Source: Rhizobium leguminosarum (lineage in GTDB: Bacteria; Pseudomonadota; Alphaproteobacteria; Rhizobiales; Rhizobiaceae). Taken from it: a stretch of DNA of 64,000 nt. A program made the translations under genes and the position numbers. Location of the stretch: contig NZ_CP016286.1 in the NCBI RefSeq assembly GCF_001679785.1, positions 3,776,001 through 3,840,000 on the forward strand, written 5' to 3'. The notes under the pieces are model-generated. The model was not told the DNA's origin and made no database searches. It saw nothing but the letters and a program-made list of their open reading frames with translations. Below are positions 1-9,627 of the stretch, in pieces (the stretch's first letter is position 1; each line of letters opens with the position of its first letter).

Positions 1-1632
1 GTTGGTGAGTTGCTTGCCCTTCAGGACGTTGACTTCAAGGTCGTTGTCGCGCGAATGGATGCCGATGATCATGCCGGCATAGACCTTTTCGCCCGGCTCG
101 ATGATCATCGGGCCGCGATCTTCCAAGTTGAACATCGCATAGGCGACGGCTTCGCCGGGGGCGTTGGCGAGCAGCACGCCGTTGACGCGGCCACCGATCA
201 CACCCTTGTAGGGCTGGTAGTCGTGGAACAGGCGGTTCATGATCGCCGTGCCGCGTGTATCCGTCAGTAGCTCCGACTGGTAGCCGATCAGGCCACGGGT
301 CGGCGCGTAGAAACGCAGGCGGAGACGGTTGCCGCCCGACGGACGCAACTCGACCATTTCGGCTTTGCGCTCGGACATCTTCTGCACGACGACACCGGAA
401 TGTTCTTCGTCGACGTCGACGACGACCTCCTCGATCGGCTCCAGAAGCTGGCCGTTTTCATCCTTGTGCATCACGACGCGCGGACGCGACACGGCAAGCT
501 CGAAGCCTTCGCGACGCATGGTTTCGATGAGAACGGCGAGCTGAAGTTCGCCGCGGCCGGACACGTAGAACGAATCCTTGCCTTCGGCTTCTTCGATCTT
601 CAGGGCGACGTTGCCTTCTGCTTCCTTGAAGAGACGGTCGCGGATGACGCGTGAAGTCACCTTGTCGCCTTCGGTGCCGGCCAGCGGGCTATCGTTGACG
701 ATGAAGGACATGGTGACGGTCGGCGGATCGATCGGCTGCGCCGGCAGCGGTATTGTGATCGAAGGATCGCAGAAGGTGTCGGCGACCGTGCCCTTGGAAA
801 GGCCGGCAATCGCGATAATATCGCCCTGATGCGCTTCGTCGATTGCCGTGCGCTCGATGCCGCGGAAAGCGAGAATTTTCGAAATACGGCCGGTTTCGAT
901 CGTCTTGCCGTCGGCGTGGAGAACCTTCACGGCCTGGTTCGGCTTGATGGAACCGGAATTGATACGACCGGTGATGATGCGGCCGAGGAAGGGGTTGGCT
1001 TCGAGGATCGTGCCGATCATCGTGAACGGACCTTCGTGGACGGTCGGCTCCGGAACATGCTTCAGCACCAGGTCGAGAAGCGGCGTAAGACCCTGATCCT
1101 TCGGACCTTCCGGATTGACGTTCATCCAGCCGTCGCGGCCGGAACCGTAGAGGATCGGGAAGTCGAGCTGCTCGTCGGTCGCGTCGAGATTGGCGAAAAG
1201 ATCGAAGACTTCGTTGATGACTTCTTCGTGGCGGCCATCAGGACGGTCGATCTTGTTGATCGCGACGATCGGACGAAGACCGACCTTCAACGCCTTGGAG
1301 ACAACGAACTTCGTCTGCGGCATCGGGCCTTCAGAGGAGTCGACGAGAACGATCGCGCCATCCACCATCGAGAGAATGCGCTCGACCTCACCGCCAAAGT
1401 CGGCGTGGCCGGGGGTGTCGACGATGTTGATGCGGACACCCTTCCATTCCACCGAGGTCGCCTTGGCGAGAATGGTGATGCCGCGTTCTTTTTCGAGATC
1501 GTTCGAGTCCATCACGCGTTCAGCGACACGCTGATTTTCGCGGAACGAGCCGGACTGCTTGAGAAGCTCATCCACCAGGGTCGTTTTGCCATGGTCAACG
1601 TGCGCGATGATCGCGATATTGCGAAGTGACAT
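1..1632 (-). CDS. typA: GTPase TypA/BipA, C-terminus cut by window edge
   Basis: Ribosome-associated translational GTPase of the EF-G/LepA superfamily, linked to stress adaptation and 50S assembly. The visible 544 codons run from ATG at 1632 to the window edge; the family is usually about 605 residues, so roughly 60 C-terminal residues are missing. Residues 10-17 are the P-loop AHVDHGKT, 72-76 the G3 motif DTPGH and 126-129 the G4 motif NKID. The EF-G-like domains follow and the reading stays open to base 1. It is transcribed leftwards and separated by about 160 bp from the peptidase gene, which has the same orientation. Family assignment is very secure. Confidence 0.97.
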   Translation of the reverse strand, partial: MSLRNIAIIAHVDHGKTTLVDELLKQSGSFRENQRVAERVMDSNDLEKERGITILAKATSVEWKGVRINIVDTPGHADFGGEVERILSMVDGAIVLVDSSEGPMPQTKFVVSKALKVGLRPIVAINKIDRPDGRHEEVINEVFDLFANLDATDEQLDFPILYGSGRDGWMNVNPEGPKDQGLTPLLDLVLKHVPEPTVHEGPFTMIGTILEANPFLGRIITGRINSGSIKPNQAVKVLHADGKTIETGRISKILAFRGIERTAIDEAHQGDIIAIAGLSKGTVADTFCDPSITIPLPAQPIDPPTVTMSFIVNDSPLAGTEGDKVTSRVIRDRLFKEAEGNVALKIEEAEGKDSFYVSGRGELQLAVLIETMRREGFELAVSRPRVVMHKDENGQLLEPIEEVVVDVDEEHSGVVVQKMSERKAEMVELRPSGGNRLRLRFYAPTRGLIGYQSELLTDTRGTAIMNRLFHDYQPYKGVIGGRVNGVLLANAPGEAVAYAMFNLEDRGPMIIEPGEKVYAGMIIGIHSRDNDLEVNVLKGKQLTN

Positions 1633-1790
1633 ATGTGAAATCTCTGAAGCTGGGGCGCACGCTCTAGAGGACGCGCCTATTAGTTTGGGGCGTCCATACA
1701 GTTTTTTTTGCGTTTGCGAAAGGGGGGGAACGCGCAAAAGCTGCGGCAAGGCTGTCGCCCCGCCGCATCATAGCGTGTCATCAAATTGTC

Positions 1791-3878
1791 TTAGGCGTCG
1801 CTGCCTGTCAATTCCTCGAAGGTCGAAAGTCCCTTTTTGACGAGCATCGCATCCGGGCTCGGCAGCTTGCCGCGGAAGGCCTTGTAGGCGTCTTCCGGAT
1901 CGACCGAACCGCCGACGGAATAGATATTGTCCTTGAGCTTGCGCGCCATCTCGCTGTTGAAGGCGTCTCCCGTCTCCTCGAAGGCGGCAAAGGCGTCGGC
2001 GTCGAGCACCTCCGACCACATGTAGGAGTAATAGCCGGCCGAATAGCCGCCGGAAAAGATGTGCTGGAAGTGCGGCGTCGCATGGCGCATGACGATTGAC
2101 TTCGGCATGCCGATTTCGGCCAGCACCTCGGCCTGCACCGCCATCGGATCCTCGACGGCCGTTCTCGTGTGAAACGCCATGTCGACCAGCGCCGACGAGG
2201 TGAACTCGACGGTATTGAAGCCGGCATTGAAGGTGCGGGCGGCAAGCACCTTGTCGAGCAGGGCCTGCGGCATCGGCTCGCCGGTTTCGACATGCACGGC
2301 ATAGCGCTTCAGAATATCGGGCACCGTCAGCCAGTGCTCATAGAGCTGCGACGGCAGCTCGACGAAATCGCGCGAAACGCCGGTTCCCGCAACCGAGGGA
2401 TAGGTGACGTTCGAAAGCATGCCGTGCAGCGCATGGCCGAATTCGTGGAATAGCGTGCGGGCATCGTCGAGCGACAGCAGCGCCGGCTTGCCTTCCGCCG
2501 GCTTGGCGAAGTTGCAGACATTATAGATGATCGGCAATTCGCCGTGGCGGCCGTTCTTCAGCTTCAGCCTGTGCTGCGATTGCAGCGAGCTCATCCAGGC
2601 GCCTGATCGTTTCGAACTGCGGGCGAAATAATCGCCGAGGAAGAGGGCGACGAGCTTGTCTTCGCGGTCCCTGATTTCGAACACCCTAACGTCAGGGTGA
2701 TAGGCGGCCACGCCCTTCTTCTCGACGGCCCGAATGCCGAACAGCCGGCCGGCGACGTCGAAGCAGGCCTCGATGATCTTCTCGAGCTGCAGATAAGGCT
2801 TGAGCTCGGCCTCGGAGAAATCGAACTTCCGCGCCCGAATCTTTTCGGCATAGTGGCGCCAGTCCCAGGGCATCACCTCGTGGTTCCGGCCTTCCTCGGC
2901 AATCAGCGCCGCGATATCGATCTCCTCCTCGCCGGCGCGTTTCACCGCCCGCGCCCAGACGGCCTTCAGCAGGCCGTTCACCGCATCCGCCGTCTTCGCC
3001 ATCGTGTTGTCGAGTTTCAGCTCGGCGAAATTGCCGTAGCCAAGCAGCGTCGCCACTTGGTGGCGCAGCGCCAGCGTTTCCTTGATGACAGCGCGGTTGT
3101 CCGTCTCACCGTCATTTTCGCCGCGCGCCACCCACGCCTTGAAAGCCTGCTCGCGCAGATCGCGGCGCTCCGAGAATGTGAGGAAGGGCTCGATGATCGA
3201 GCGTGACAGCGTCACCGCATATTTGCCCTCCTCGCCGCGTTCGCGCGCTGCCCCCGCCATCGCGTCGCGAAGGAATTCCGGCAGGCCCTCGAGCTCGGCC
3301 CTATCAGAAAGGACCAGTGCCCAGGCCTTTTCGTCGGCCAGGACGTTCTGGCCGAACTGCGTCCCGAGGCCGGCGAGCTTTTCATCGATCACGGCGAGTT
3401 TTTCCTGCTCGGCCTTATCAAGCTTGGCGCCCGATTTGACGAAGCCTTTCCAGTGGCGTTCCAGCACGCGTGTCTGTTCGAGCGTCAGGCCAAGGCTCTC
3501 GCGGTTCTCCCAGAGCGTGTCGATGCGGGCAAAAAGCGCTGCATTCATCCCGATCTTCGAATAGTGGCGCGACATCTTCGGCGAGATCTCCCGCTCCAGA
3601 GCCTGGATCAGGTCATTGGTATGGGCGCCTGCCTTGTTCCAGAACAGCGCCGAAACGCGCGACAGCGCGTCACCGGCAATCTCCAGCGCCACGACCGTAT
3701 TGTCGAATGTCGGCGCATCGCCGTTTCCGGCGATTTCGTCGATCTCCTTTTCATGCGCGGCAAGTGCGGCTTCGAAGGCAGCGGCGAAATCGCCGTCATC
3801 AACAGCATCGAAACGCGGCAGGCCGTGAAGACCGTCCCAGGTCACCAGCGCCGGATTGAAATCATGTGGAGAAGGCAT
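1791..3878 (-). CDS. M3 family oligopeptidase (oligopeptidase A / dipeptidyl carboxypeptidase type)
   Basis: A 695-residue cytosolic zinc metallopeptidase that degrades short peptides. The zinc-binding motif HEFGH lies at about residues 474-478 (FHEFGHALHG), as in thimet oligopeptidase, PrlC and Dcp. No signal peptide is visible, which favours a cytoplasmic enzyme. The chosen ATG at 3878 begins MPSPHDFNP and has AGGA about 8 bases upstream; the frame stays open to 4034, but the extra 52 residues look non-coding. Length matches the family (about 680-700). Whether it acts as PrlC or Dcp cannot be decided from sequence alone. Confidence 0.93.
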   Translation of the reverse strand: MPSPHDFNPALVTWDGLHGLPRFDAVDDGDFAAAFEAALAAHEKEIDEIAGNGDAPTFDNTVVALEIAGDALSRVSALFWNKAGAHTNDLIQALEREISPKMSRHYSKIGMNAALFARIDTLWENRESLGLTLEQTRVLERHWKGFVKSGAKLDKAEQEKLAVIDEKLAGLGTQFGQNVLADEKAWALVLSDRAELEGLPEFLRDAMAGAARERGEEGKYAVTLSRSIIEPFLTFSERRDLREQAFKAWVARGENDGETDNRAVIKETLALRHQVATLLGYGNFAELKLDNTMAKTADAVNGLLKAVWARAVKRAGEEEIDIAALIAEEGRNHEVMPWDWRHYAEKIRARKFDFSEAELKPYLQLEKIIEACFDVAGRLFGIRAVEKKGVAAYHPDVRVFEIRDREDKLVALFLGDYFARSSKRSGAWMSSLQSQHRLKLKNGRHGELPIIYNVCNFAKPAEGKPALLSLDDARTLFHEFGHALHGMLSNVTYPSVAGTGVSRDFVELPSQLYEHWLTVPDILKRYAVHVETGEPMPQALLDKVLAARTFNAGFNTVEFTSSALVDMAFHTRTAVEDPMAVQAEVLAEIGMPKSIVMRHATPHFQHIFSGGYSAGYYSYMWSEVLDADAFAAFEETGDAFNSEMARKLKDNIYSVGGSVDPEDAYKAFRGKLPSPDAMLVKKGLSTFEELTGSDA

Positions 3879-4106
3879 CGGAGAATTCCTTTTGGCATGC
3901 AGATGGATCGTCAATATAGGAGGGCTGTCGTAGAATTGGTATGTTGCCGGGAAGGACCTTTTGCCCCGCCTGCCAAATTTTGCGGGCGCCTGCCAAATCT
4001 GGTGGACAACAATTGATACGTGAAAATTAACCAATCGTTAACGATTGACGCGAATCACGCGCAGGCGCTAGTTTTCCGATGTTCTTCTTGTAAGGGGACA
4101 TGCGCC

Positions 4107-4538
4107 ATGGAAATTTTTTCTGTGCGGTCTTCTCAGAGTCTTCTTTTTAAAAACGATCCTAATAACGCAAAAAGTTCGAAGACCTCTGATATTCAAATCG
4201 AGACCAGAGCTCCCGCCCCGGCCTCGTTCCAGATCGAAGACGATGTTGGCGAAGGCCCGGATTTCACCGCGGTCAGCCCTGGAGAACTGCGTAATTACGC
4301 GCGCCAGGGTTTCGACAGTGGCCTGATCGACCAGAACACCTATGCCGCGATCTCCGAACCGCTGCCGATGCATGCGATCGATCCGCTCGGCAACATCATC
4401 GATCTCTCCAGCGTCACCGACGGCACCAGCTTCAATTTCCTCGACTATTACAAGAACCAGCTACAGATCGCCATGTCGATCGGCGAACCCAATGAGGTCC
4501 AGACGCTGAAATCGATCGTCAATTTTCTGGATGGCTGA
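4107..4538 (+). CDS. Conserved hypothetical protein, 143 aa
   Basis: I do not recognise a named domain. The start is ATG at 4107 with AAGGGGA 9 bases upstream, preferred over an in-frame GTG at 4020 whose extension contains several Cys and no ribosome site. The protein begins with a Ser/Asn-rich stretch, then an acidic segment, then a well-ordered C-terminal half (ELRNYARQGFDSGLID and later LKSIVNFLDG). No signal peptide or membrane helix is visible. It lies between the divergent M3 peptidase and the convergent LysE gene, so it is probably a single-gene transcript. Confidence 0.7.
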   Translation: MEIFSVRSSQSLLFKNDPNNAKSSKTSDIQIETRAPAPASFQIEDDVGEGPDFTAVSPGELRNYARQGFDSGLIDQNTYAAISEPLPMHAIDPLGNIIDLSSVTDGTSFNFLDYYKNQLQIAMSIGEPNEVQTLKSIVNFLDG

Positions 4539-4565
4539 TCGGACCATGATGCCCGAAATTCTAGG

Positions 4566-5207
4566 TCAGGCCTTGCGCCAGCCGAGCAGGCCGGGCGTTG
4601 CGTGCCAGAGCGCCTGAGCGGCAAATCCCATGAAAAGCACACCAGAGCAGCGCACGATCAGCCGCTCATGGGCACGATAGAAGCGCCGCACCGTACCGGC
4701 GCCGATGATGCCGATCAGGATGATGTCGGCAGTGACGAAACCGACGAACGACACGACGAGCAGCACCGGCAACGCCTCGAAATCGAGCGCGCCGGCCGAG
4801 CCCGCAACGAGTGCGGTGAAGGTGGCGAGCGCCACCGGATAACCCTTCGGATTGGTGACGCCGAAGATCAGACCGCGCCGAAACGGCCGCTCGACCATAA
4901 CAAGCGCCTGCCCCTCCGCTTTCGGCTTTGCATTGACGGCGCTCCAGCCGATCCAGGCGAGGTAGAAGCCGCAGGCAAGGCCGAGCAGGTCGAAGACGAA
5001 GGTTCCGATCGTCTTTGCCCCGACGATCGCGATCAGCGCCAGAGACGACCAGATGAGGTCCCCGACCAGATGCCCCATCATGAAGAAGGCGCCGGCCTTG
5101 CGCCCCTGCCCGGCGCCGATGCCGAGCAGCTGCAGGAAGGCGGGTCCTGGAATGAGCACGTAGAAGAGCGCCGCCAGAAAGGCGCCGAAGAGCAAAGACT
5201 GCGTCAT
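4566..5207 (-). CDS. LysE/RhtB family amino-acid exporter
   Basis: A 213-residue inner-membrane protein with about five or six hydrophobic helices and the LysE-type start MTQSLLFGAFLAALFYVLIPGP, including the conserved PGPA near the first helix. Family members export amino acids or related metabolites; the substrate is not evident. The ATG at 5207 has GGAG about 10 bases upstream. It is the last core-type gene before the accessory region starting near 5.3 kb. A second, distinct RhtB-type exporter lies at 17375-18016. Confidence 0.88.
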   Translation of the reverse strand: MTQSLLFGAFLAALFYVLIPGPAFLQLLGIGAGQGRKAGAFFMMGHLVGDLIWSSLALIAIVGAKTIGTFVFDLLGLACGFYLAWIGWSAVNAKPKAEGQALVMVERPFRRGLIFGVTNPKGYPVALATFTALVAGSAGALDFEALPVLLVVSFVGFVTADIILIGIIGAGTVRRFYRAHERLIVRCSGVLFMGFAAQALWHATPGLLGWRKA

Positions 5208-5350
5208 GGAAATGCTCCGAAGGATGATGTTGCAGACTAGGCGATCACGGCCATCCGTCAAGGGTGGTGCACTGTCATGAAGAGTGGGATCAGGTAGCAA
5301 ACGCTACCGGGGGCGGCTTTCGGGCCGAGGCGGACATCTGTTCGTTGTTG

Positions 5351-5503
5351 AAGGATGCGGCTGCCGCGATGATCTACAAAGCGACGGGCAATCTTCGAGC
5401 AATCCGGATCCTGCTCGGACATACCAAGATCGAGAACACGGTCAGGTATCTTGGTGTGGACATCGAGGATGCGTTGGAACTAGCGGAGCATGCAGAGATT
5501 TGA
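5351..5503 (+). pseudogene. Tyrosine-recombinase integrase, C-terminal remnant
   Basis: About 50 residues resemble the C-terminus of rhizobial phage-type integrases: MIYKATGNLRAIRILLGH followed by TKIENTVRYLGV, ending DALELAEHAEI. The LLGH histidine and the nucleophilic tyrosine of NTVRY are present, but the N-terminal and core domains with the first catalytic Arg and Lys are absent and the HSLR box is degraded. The sequence upstream runs into unrelated DNA after the LysE promoter. It is best read as debris from an old integration event marking the left edge of the accessory region. Confidence 0.75.
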
Positions 5504-5678
5504 CAGAGTGCGGGGCCGTGCCTCTTAGGGAAAACATTTCCGGTTTTAGCAGTTCGATTGAGCGGCTATGCGCCAAGAGCGGGCATCGGCTTCTGCAGGA
5601 GTGCGTGCCAATTTTCCGGCTGGGTGACGAGTCTTCGTTGCTGGGCTGTATCCGTCAGAACCACTCGCCTTCGATGGT

Positions 5679-6371
5679 TCAAGCCCTCATCCGGGGGGTT
5701 TTGGCAAACACACTAAGACCGAGCCATTCCTGCATGTCGCGCGCGAGGACCCTGTCCCCTTCAAGTTTCAGCGTTTCTGCATCGGTTTCCTGACGTATGG
5801 TCGTGAGGCCCATCCAAATTGCGGTCATCGAACGGAGCGACCCTTCAACGAGAAGGTCTACATCATAGCCCGGATCGAAGTTGCAGAGATCGACTTTTCC
5901 GTTTTCGACCACAAGCCACCAGCTCTTTTGCGCGGCCGAAAGTTCCGGGTACAGAAACCGTATCGTACAACGGCGGGTCGGAAGTCTTCTTGTATCGAGG
6001 CTCCGCCGCATGTCCCACATGAGCAGAGAAGGGTCGAGATTCTTCAAGGAAAGTCGCGATTCCATCCACCGTTGAGCCCAATTTCCGAGACCTATGATCA
6101 GAGGTCTCAATTCTTCGCCCGCTACCGTGAGTTGGTAATCGGTAATGCCGTTCGCACTCCTTGTCACCGTGATGACGCCCGATTGTTCCAGTTCTTTCAG
6201 TCGTTTTGATAGGAGTGCCGGAGACATTTTTGGTAGACCGCGACGCAACTCATTAAAGCGCGTCGATCCGCAAAGGAATTCGCGGACGACCAAGGTCGTC
6301 CACCGCGAGCAGAGGATTTCCGACGCCATTGATACTGGACAGAATTGCCCGTAGCCGTCACGCTCTACCAT
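5679..6371 (-). CDS. HxlR family winged-helix transcriptional regulator with C-terminal extension
   Basis: The first ~110 residues are a typical HxlR DNA-binding domain: CPVSMASEILCSRWTTLVVRE, then ELRRGLPKMSPALLSKRLKELE and a wing. The remaining ~120 residues resemble the SCP-2-like C-terminal domain of some HxlR proteins that may bind hydrophobic ligands; that part is inference. Start is ATG at 6371 with GGAGG 4-5 bases upstream; a GTG at 6383 is also in frame but less likely. It is divergent from the acyl-CoA dehydrogenase at 6537, with a palindrome between them, so it probably controls that gene and itself. Confidence 0.85.
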   Translation of the reverse strand: MVERDGYGQFCPVSMASEILCSRWTTLVVREFLCGSTRFNELRRGLPKMSPALLSKRLKELEQSGVITVTRSANGITDYQLTVAGEELRPLIIGLGNWAQRWMESRLSLKNLDPSLLMWDMRRSLDTRRLPTRRCTIRFLYPELSAAQKSWWLVVENGKVDLCNFDPGYDVDLLVEGSLRSMTAIWMGLTTIRQETDAETLKLEGDRVLARDMQEWLGLSVFAKTPRMRA

Positions 6372-6461
6372 AAGGACCTCCACCGGTCTGGATCAGGCAC
6401 AATATTGCAAAACAACCGGCCCGCCAAATGCTCCTTGCCTGGCCATACGGCGGCGGGGTTC

Positions 6462-6478
6462 AGTACAGTTCGTGTACT
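6462..6478. promoter_or_regulatory. Palindromic candidate operator between HxlR and acyl-CoA dehydrogenase genes
   Basis: Perfect inverted repeat AGTACA-N5-TGTACT in the 165-bp divergent spacer. It lies 59 bp before the dehydrogenase ATG and 91 bp from the regulator start. Spacing and position fit an operator for a dimeric winged-helix regulator. Assignment to the HxlR protein is inference. Confidence 0.5.
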
Positions 6479-6536
6479 AGCCGCAATTGTGAAACGAGCG
6501 CAGAGTCTCAATCCTCACGAGATAGGAGGCATTGAT

Positions 6537-7694
6537 ATGCTCGGGCTTACAGAACCAAAACAGAACCTTGCCGGCGGTCGGACCATTATCGAACTAACCA
6601 ATTCGGTCCTGCCCACCATCGCGCAACGCGCCGCATCGATCGACGAGAGCGACACCTTCGTCGGCGAGAATTACGCGCTTCTAAAGGAATCTGGACTCGT
6701 GCGGGTAGGCGTCCCAATCGAATTGGGCGGGCTGGGCGCGGAAGTGCCCGAACTTTCTGAGATGCTCAAATCCATTGCTCGTGCATGTGGGTCCACTGCG
6801 CTTGCCTTTTCCATGCATACCCATCAAGTCGCCATCCCCGCCTGGCGCTGGCGGCATCAAAAGGTGGCCGCGGTGGAGCCGCTCCTGAGACGTGTTGCAT
6901 CGGAGCAAATCATATTGCTCTCGAGCGGCGGATCGGACTGGATCGGCGGATCGGGCAAGGCCATGAAAGTTGATGGCGGATACCGGATCACCGCGCGTAA
7001 ACGCTTCACTTCCGGCGCGGCGGCAGGAAACATCCTGATGACCGGTGCTGTTTATGAAGAACAGGACGGCGCGCGCTCCGTCATTCATTTCGGCGTTCCG
7101 ATGGCATCGCCAGAGGTTTCGATAGAAGATACGTGGCGAACACTTGGAATGAGGGGAACCGGGTCAAACGATATCATCATCGAAAACCTCTTCGTGCCGG
7201 ATGCCAGTGTCGCATTTTCCAGAAGCGCGGGGCAATGGCATCCAGTATTTCAAGTCATCGCCATGATCGCGTTTCCTCTGATCTACGCGGTCTATCTTGG
7301 CGTCGCCGAGAGCGCCCGCGACATCGCAGTCAAGATGGTCCGTAGCAAGGCCAACAGCGATCATGTGATCGGGTTGGTCGGGCGCATGGAAACCTCTCTG
7401 AGGGCCGCACAGATCGCGCATCGCTGGATGTTAGAGGTAGTTGCTCGAAACGAACCGTCCGCGGAAACCGTCAACGAGGTTATGATCGGCCGCTCCTTGG
7501 TCGCACGGCACGCTATCGAGGTGACGGAGCTTGCAATGGAGGTCGCAGGCGGCGCGGCATTCTATCGAGAGAACGGGCTGGAGCGCTGCTTCCGTGACAT
7601 ACAGGGCGCTCGCTATCATCCGATGCAGCCCGGAGCCCAGGCGCAATACGCGGGTTCATTCGCGCTCGGACTTCCCACCGAGAAGATTTTCTAG
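6537..7694 (+). CDS. Acyl-CoA dehydrogenase family flavoprotein
   Basis: A 385-residue protein with the acyl-CoA dehydrogenase fold. It has an N-terminal helical region (ALLKESGLVRVGVPIELGGLG), a middle beta domain (TSGAAAGNILMTGA; DTWRTLGMRGTGSNDI) and a C-terminal four-helix domain ending in a YHPMQPG segment. The C-terminal half resembles the acyl-CoA dehydrogenase type-2 branch, which includes flavin monooxygenases such as DszC/SfnC-like enzymes, so oxidation of a small non-CoA substrate is possible. ATG 6537 has AGGAGG 7 bases upstream. It is divergent from an HxlR regulator and ends just before an insertion sequence. The substrate is unknown. Confidence 0.82.
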   Translation: MLGLTEPKQNLAGGRTIIELTNSVLPTIAQRAASIDESDTFVGENYALLKESGLVRVGVPIELGGLGAEVPELSEMLKSIARACGSTALAFSMHTHQVAIPAWRWRHQKVAAVEPLLRRVASEQIILLSSGGSDWIGGSGKAMKVDGGYRITARKRFTSGAAAGNILMTGAVYEEQDGARSVIHFGVPMASPEVSIEDTWRTLGMRGTGSNDIIIENLFVPDASVAFSRSAGQWHPVFQVIAMIAFPLIYAVYLGVAESARDIAVKMVRSKANSDHVIGLVGRMETSLRAAQIAHRWMLEVVARNEPSAETVNEVMIGRSLVARHAIEVTELAMEVAGGAAFYRENGLERCFRDIQGARYHPMQPGAQAQYAGSFALGLPTEKIF

Positions 7695-7726
7695 CGCCTG
7701 GCGCAACGACGAACTCCGCGGAATCA

Positions 7727-7733
7727 TAGACTA
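7727..7733. repeat. 7-bp target duplication, left, IS copy 1
   Basis: TAGACTA directly precedes the IS left end and recurs at 9395-9401 directly after the right end, as expected for a target-site duplication. Confidence 0.85.
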
Positions 7734-9394
7734 GTTTCCGTCCATAAACGCTGGTTTTCTTGAGCTTGCAGCGCACTTGGGTTCCGCTTGGTGGCCGCTT
7801 TGAAGCCATGCGGTGTGGCTCATGGGTGCTAATTGCGGCGGCCAGGATTTCTGGTGGACATGCGCGCATTGGCAACTGCCGGCGTCACGCCGGTCCGGTT
7901 TTGGCTGGCGACATGGGATGTCAGGTCGGCCTGAGGCGGGCGAAGAGGGCGAGATTGTATGCGACCACCGAGGACCAGACATAAGCCTTGAAGTGGTCGA
8001 GCCCACGCCAGGTGCAGCGCCCCAAGCCGTAGGCGCGTTTGAGGCAGGAGATGCCGGCCTCGATGCCGGCGCGGAAGTTGCGCAGCTTGCGATAGACCCA
8101 GCGGCTCTTGACCATGTCTTCGATCCTGAGGCCGCACTTCTTGTGGAAGGCCATGTCGCAGATGCCCCAGGCTTTGGCTCGGCTCAAATTATCGCGGCTG
8201 GCATAGCCGCCGTCGGCCGCCGCCTGACGCGGCGCCTCGCCCCAGATGCCGATGTGGCGTTCCAGCATCGGCAGCAAGCGCTCGCTGTCGGCCGGGTTGC
8301 CGGTTTCGACGACGAGGTCGAGGATCAGCCCGCTTGTGCCGGTGGTCAAATTGATCTTATGGCCATACTCGACGTCGCGGCTGCCTTTGACGATGATGTC
8401 GGCATGCGGCTCGAACAAACTGACCAGCTTGTCGCCAGCCGGCACCGCCTCGCCGGCCAGGACCCGCCGCTCGGTCTGGGCGATGATCCGTTCGATCAGC
8501 GGCTTATAGTGGCGGAGTTGGGCCTGCCAGAGTTCGACCGCCGGGCCCGCCGCCAAGGGCAGTTGCGCCGCCGCCTGTTCGAGATAGCTCAAGGTGGTGC
8601 GCGTGATCCTGACCAGCGCGCGATAGTGCTGAACTCGTTTCGGACGACCGCGGGTAAATTGGATCGCCCGGGATCGCTTCTTCGCCGCGCGGCAGTGATC
8701 GTGCCATGAGATGGCGCTGCCCAAGGAAGCCGCCTGCTGCAACAGCCGCACCATCACCCGCACGCAGTCCCACAAAAGACTACTGTCGCTCGGTTCGTGC
8801 ATCAGCGCCGAAGTGACGGTGCTGTCGATGCGCACGACCTTGCCGCGTTCCACCTTGTCCTGCCGGGCGCTCGTCAACAGCACGCGATTGATCGCTTCAA
8901 AGGTCCCGGCCCGGATCGCGCTGATCGTCTTGTGCAAGACCGACTTCTTCGGGTTCCACCCCCACGGCAGCCGGGCAAAGGCCCGGAACGAGGCGGAATC
9001 TTCCAGATGAAAGGCCAACTCCTCATAACTCAACTGACGGTGTTGTTTGAGCAGGGCGCAACGCAGCACGGCCTCCGCCGGCAGGCCCTCGCGGCCGGTC
9101 TCCTTGACGCCGTGGCGGCGCAGGTCCTGCGCTACCAGCCCGAGCAGATCACGATGCTCATCCAGCCATTGCGACATGGCTTTCAGCTCGCGGCCGATCT
9201 CGTGTTCGGCGAAAAGATCGAATATATTGGCTTGGACGGTGCGTTCTTGGCGCATTGTCGGCTCCGGCGGTTGCGGGTTTGTCTTTAGAATCAATGGCTT
9301 GATCTAAAGTATACCTGAAACCGCCGGGCTTTGCCCGTCGCAATATCGCTATTCCTCCAATAATTTCAGTGGTTTACCGTTTGTGGACGGGCAC
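7734..9394 (-). mobile_element. Insertion sequence copy 1, 1661 bp (ISNCY/ISDol1-like)
   Basis: Complete element with one transposase gene on the minus strand. The ends carry imperfect inverted repeats of about 17 bp: left GTTTCCGTCCATAAACG, right (complement) GTGCCCGTCCACAAACG, 14 of 17 matching. It is flanked by 7-bp direct repeats TAGACTA. Length, DDE transposase and 7-bp duplication fit my recollection of the ISDol1 group of ISNCY; the family name is from memory and should be confirmed against ISfinder. A second copy lies at 12368-14028, same orientation and length, with one base difference that I could find (C at 8613, G at 13247). Confidence 0.92.
7921..9255 (-). CDS. DDE transposase of IS copy 1
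   Basis: A 444-residue transposase. Candidate catalytic acids sit in RIDSTVTSALMHEPSDS (first Asp), AAADGGYASRDN (second Asp) and GIEAGISCLKRAYGL (Glu), the usual DDE order. The N-terminus (DLFAEHEIGRELKAMSQWLDEH) is typical of rhizobial ISNCY transposases. ATG at 9255 with GGAG 7 bases upstream is preferred; a TTG 39 bases further upstream is in frame. The gene is intact, with no frameshift, and differs from copy 2 by one residue (Val here, Leu there, in HYRAL-RITRTT), so this copy may still be active. Confidence 0.93.
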   Translation of the reverse strand: MRQERTVQANIFDLFAEHEIGRELKAMSQWLDEHRDLLGLVAQDLRRHGVKETGREGLPAEAVLRCALLKQHRQLSYEELAFHLEDSASFRAFARLPWGWNPKKSVLHKTISAIRAGTFEAINRVLLTSARQDKVERGKVVRIDSTVTSALMHEPSDSSLLWDCVRVMVRLLQQAASLGSAISWHDHCRAAKKRSRAIQFTRGRPKRVQHYRALVRITRTTLSYLEQAAAQLPLAAGPAVELWQAQLRHYKPLIERIIAQTERRVLAGEAVPAGDKLVSLFEPHADIIVKGSRDVEYGHKINLTTGTSGLILDLVVETGNPADSERLLPMLERHIGIWGEAPRQAAADGGYASRDNLSRAKAWGICDMAFHKKCGLRIEDMVKSRWVYRKLRNFRAGIEAGISCLKRAYGLGRCTWRGLDHFKAYVWSSVVAYNLALFARLRPT

Positions 9395-9401
9395 TAGACT
9401 A
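9395..9401. repeat. 7-bp target duplication, right, IS copy 1
   Basis: TAGACTA, matching 7727-7733. Confidence 0.85.
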
Positions 9402-9627
9402 GGTGGGTCGTTTGACGTCCAGAATTCGAATGGACGAGCCCCGCCAGCAGGGACGACAGAGCAACCTCGTGTGCGCTTTGGGCCGATATGCGACCTCTAC
9501 CACGGCAGCAATGCGCCTCATAATGGTCATCGAGCCACCCCGTCGCTGTAGCTGCAAAGCGGACATGACGCAGTGACAACGCGGCTCGCAGTTGCGCCAA
9601 AAGCCGCCATTCCGCCCATGCGGGTGA
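9402..9627. other. Intergenic stretch, no gene seen
   Basis: No convincing coding sequence, hairpin or repeat. A 68-codon minus-strand reading exists but has no ribosome site or recognisable domain. Probably decayed sequence between the IS and the MITE-like element. Confidence 0.4.

Noticed and set aside
1690..1745. Terminator for the M3 peptidase gene
   Set aside because: TTTGCG/CGCAAA can pair, but the run of bases after it on the transcribed strand is A, not T.
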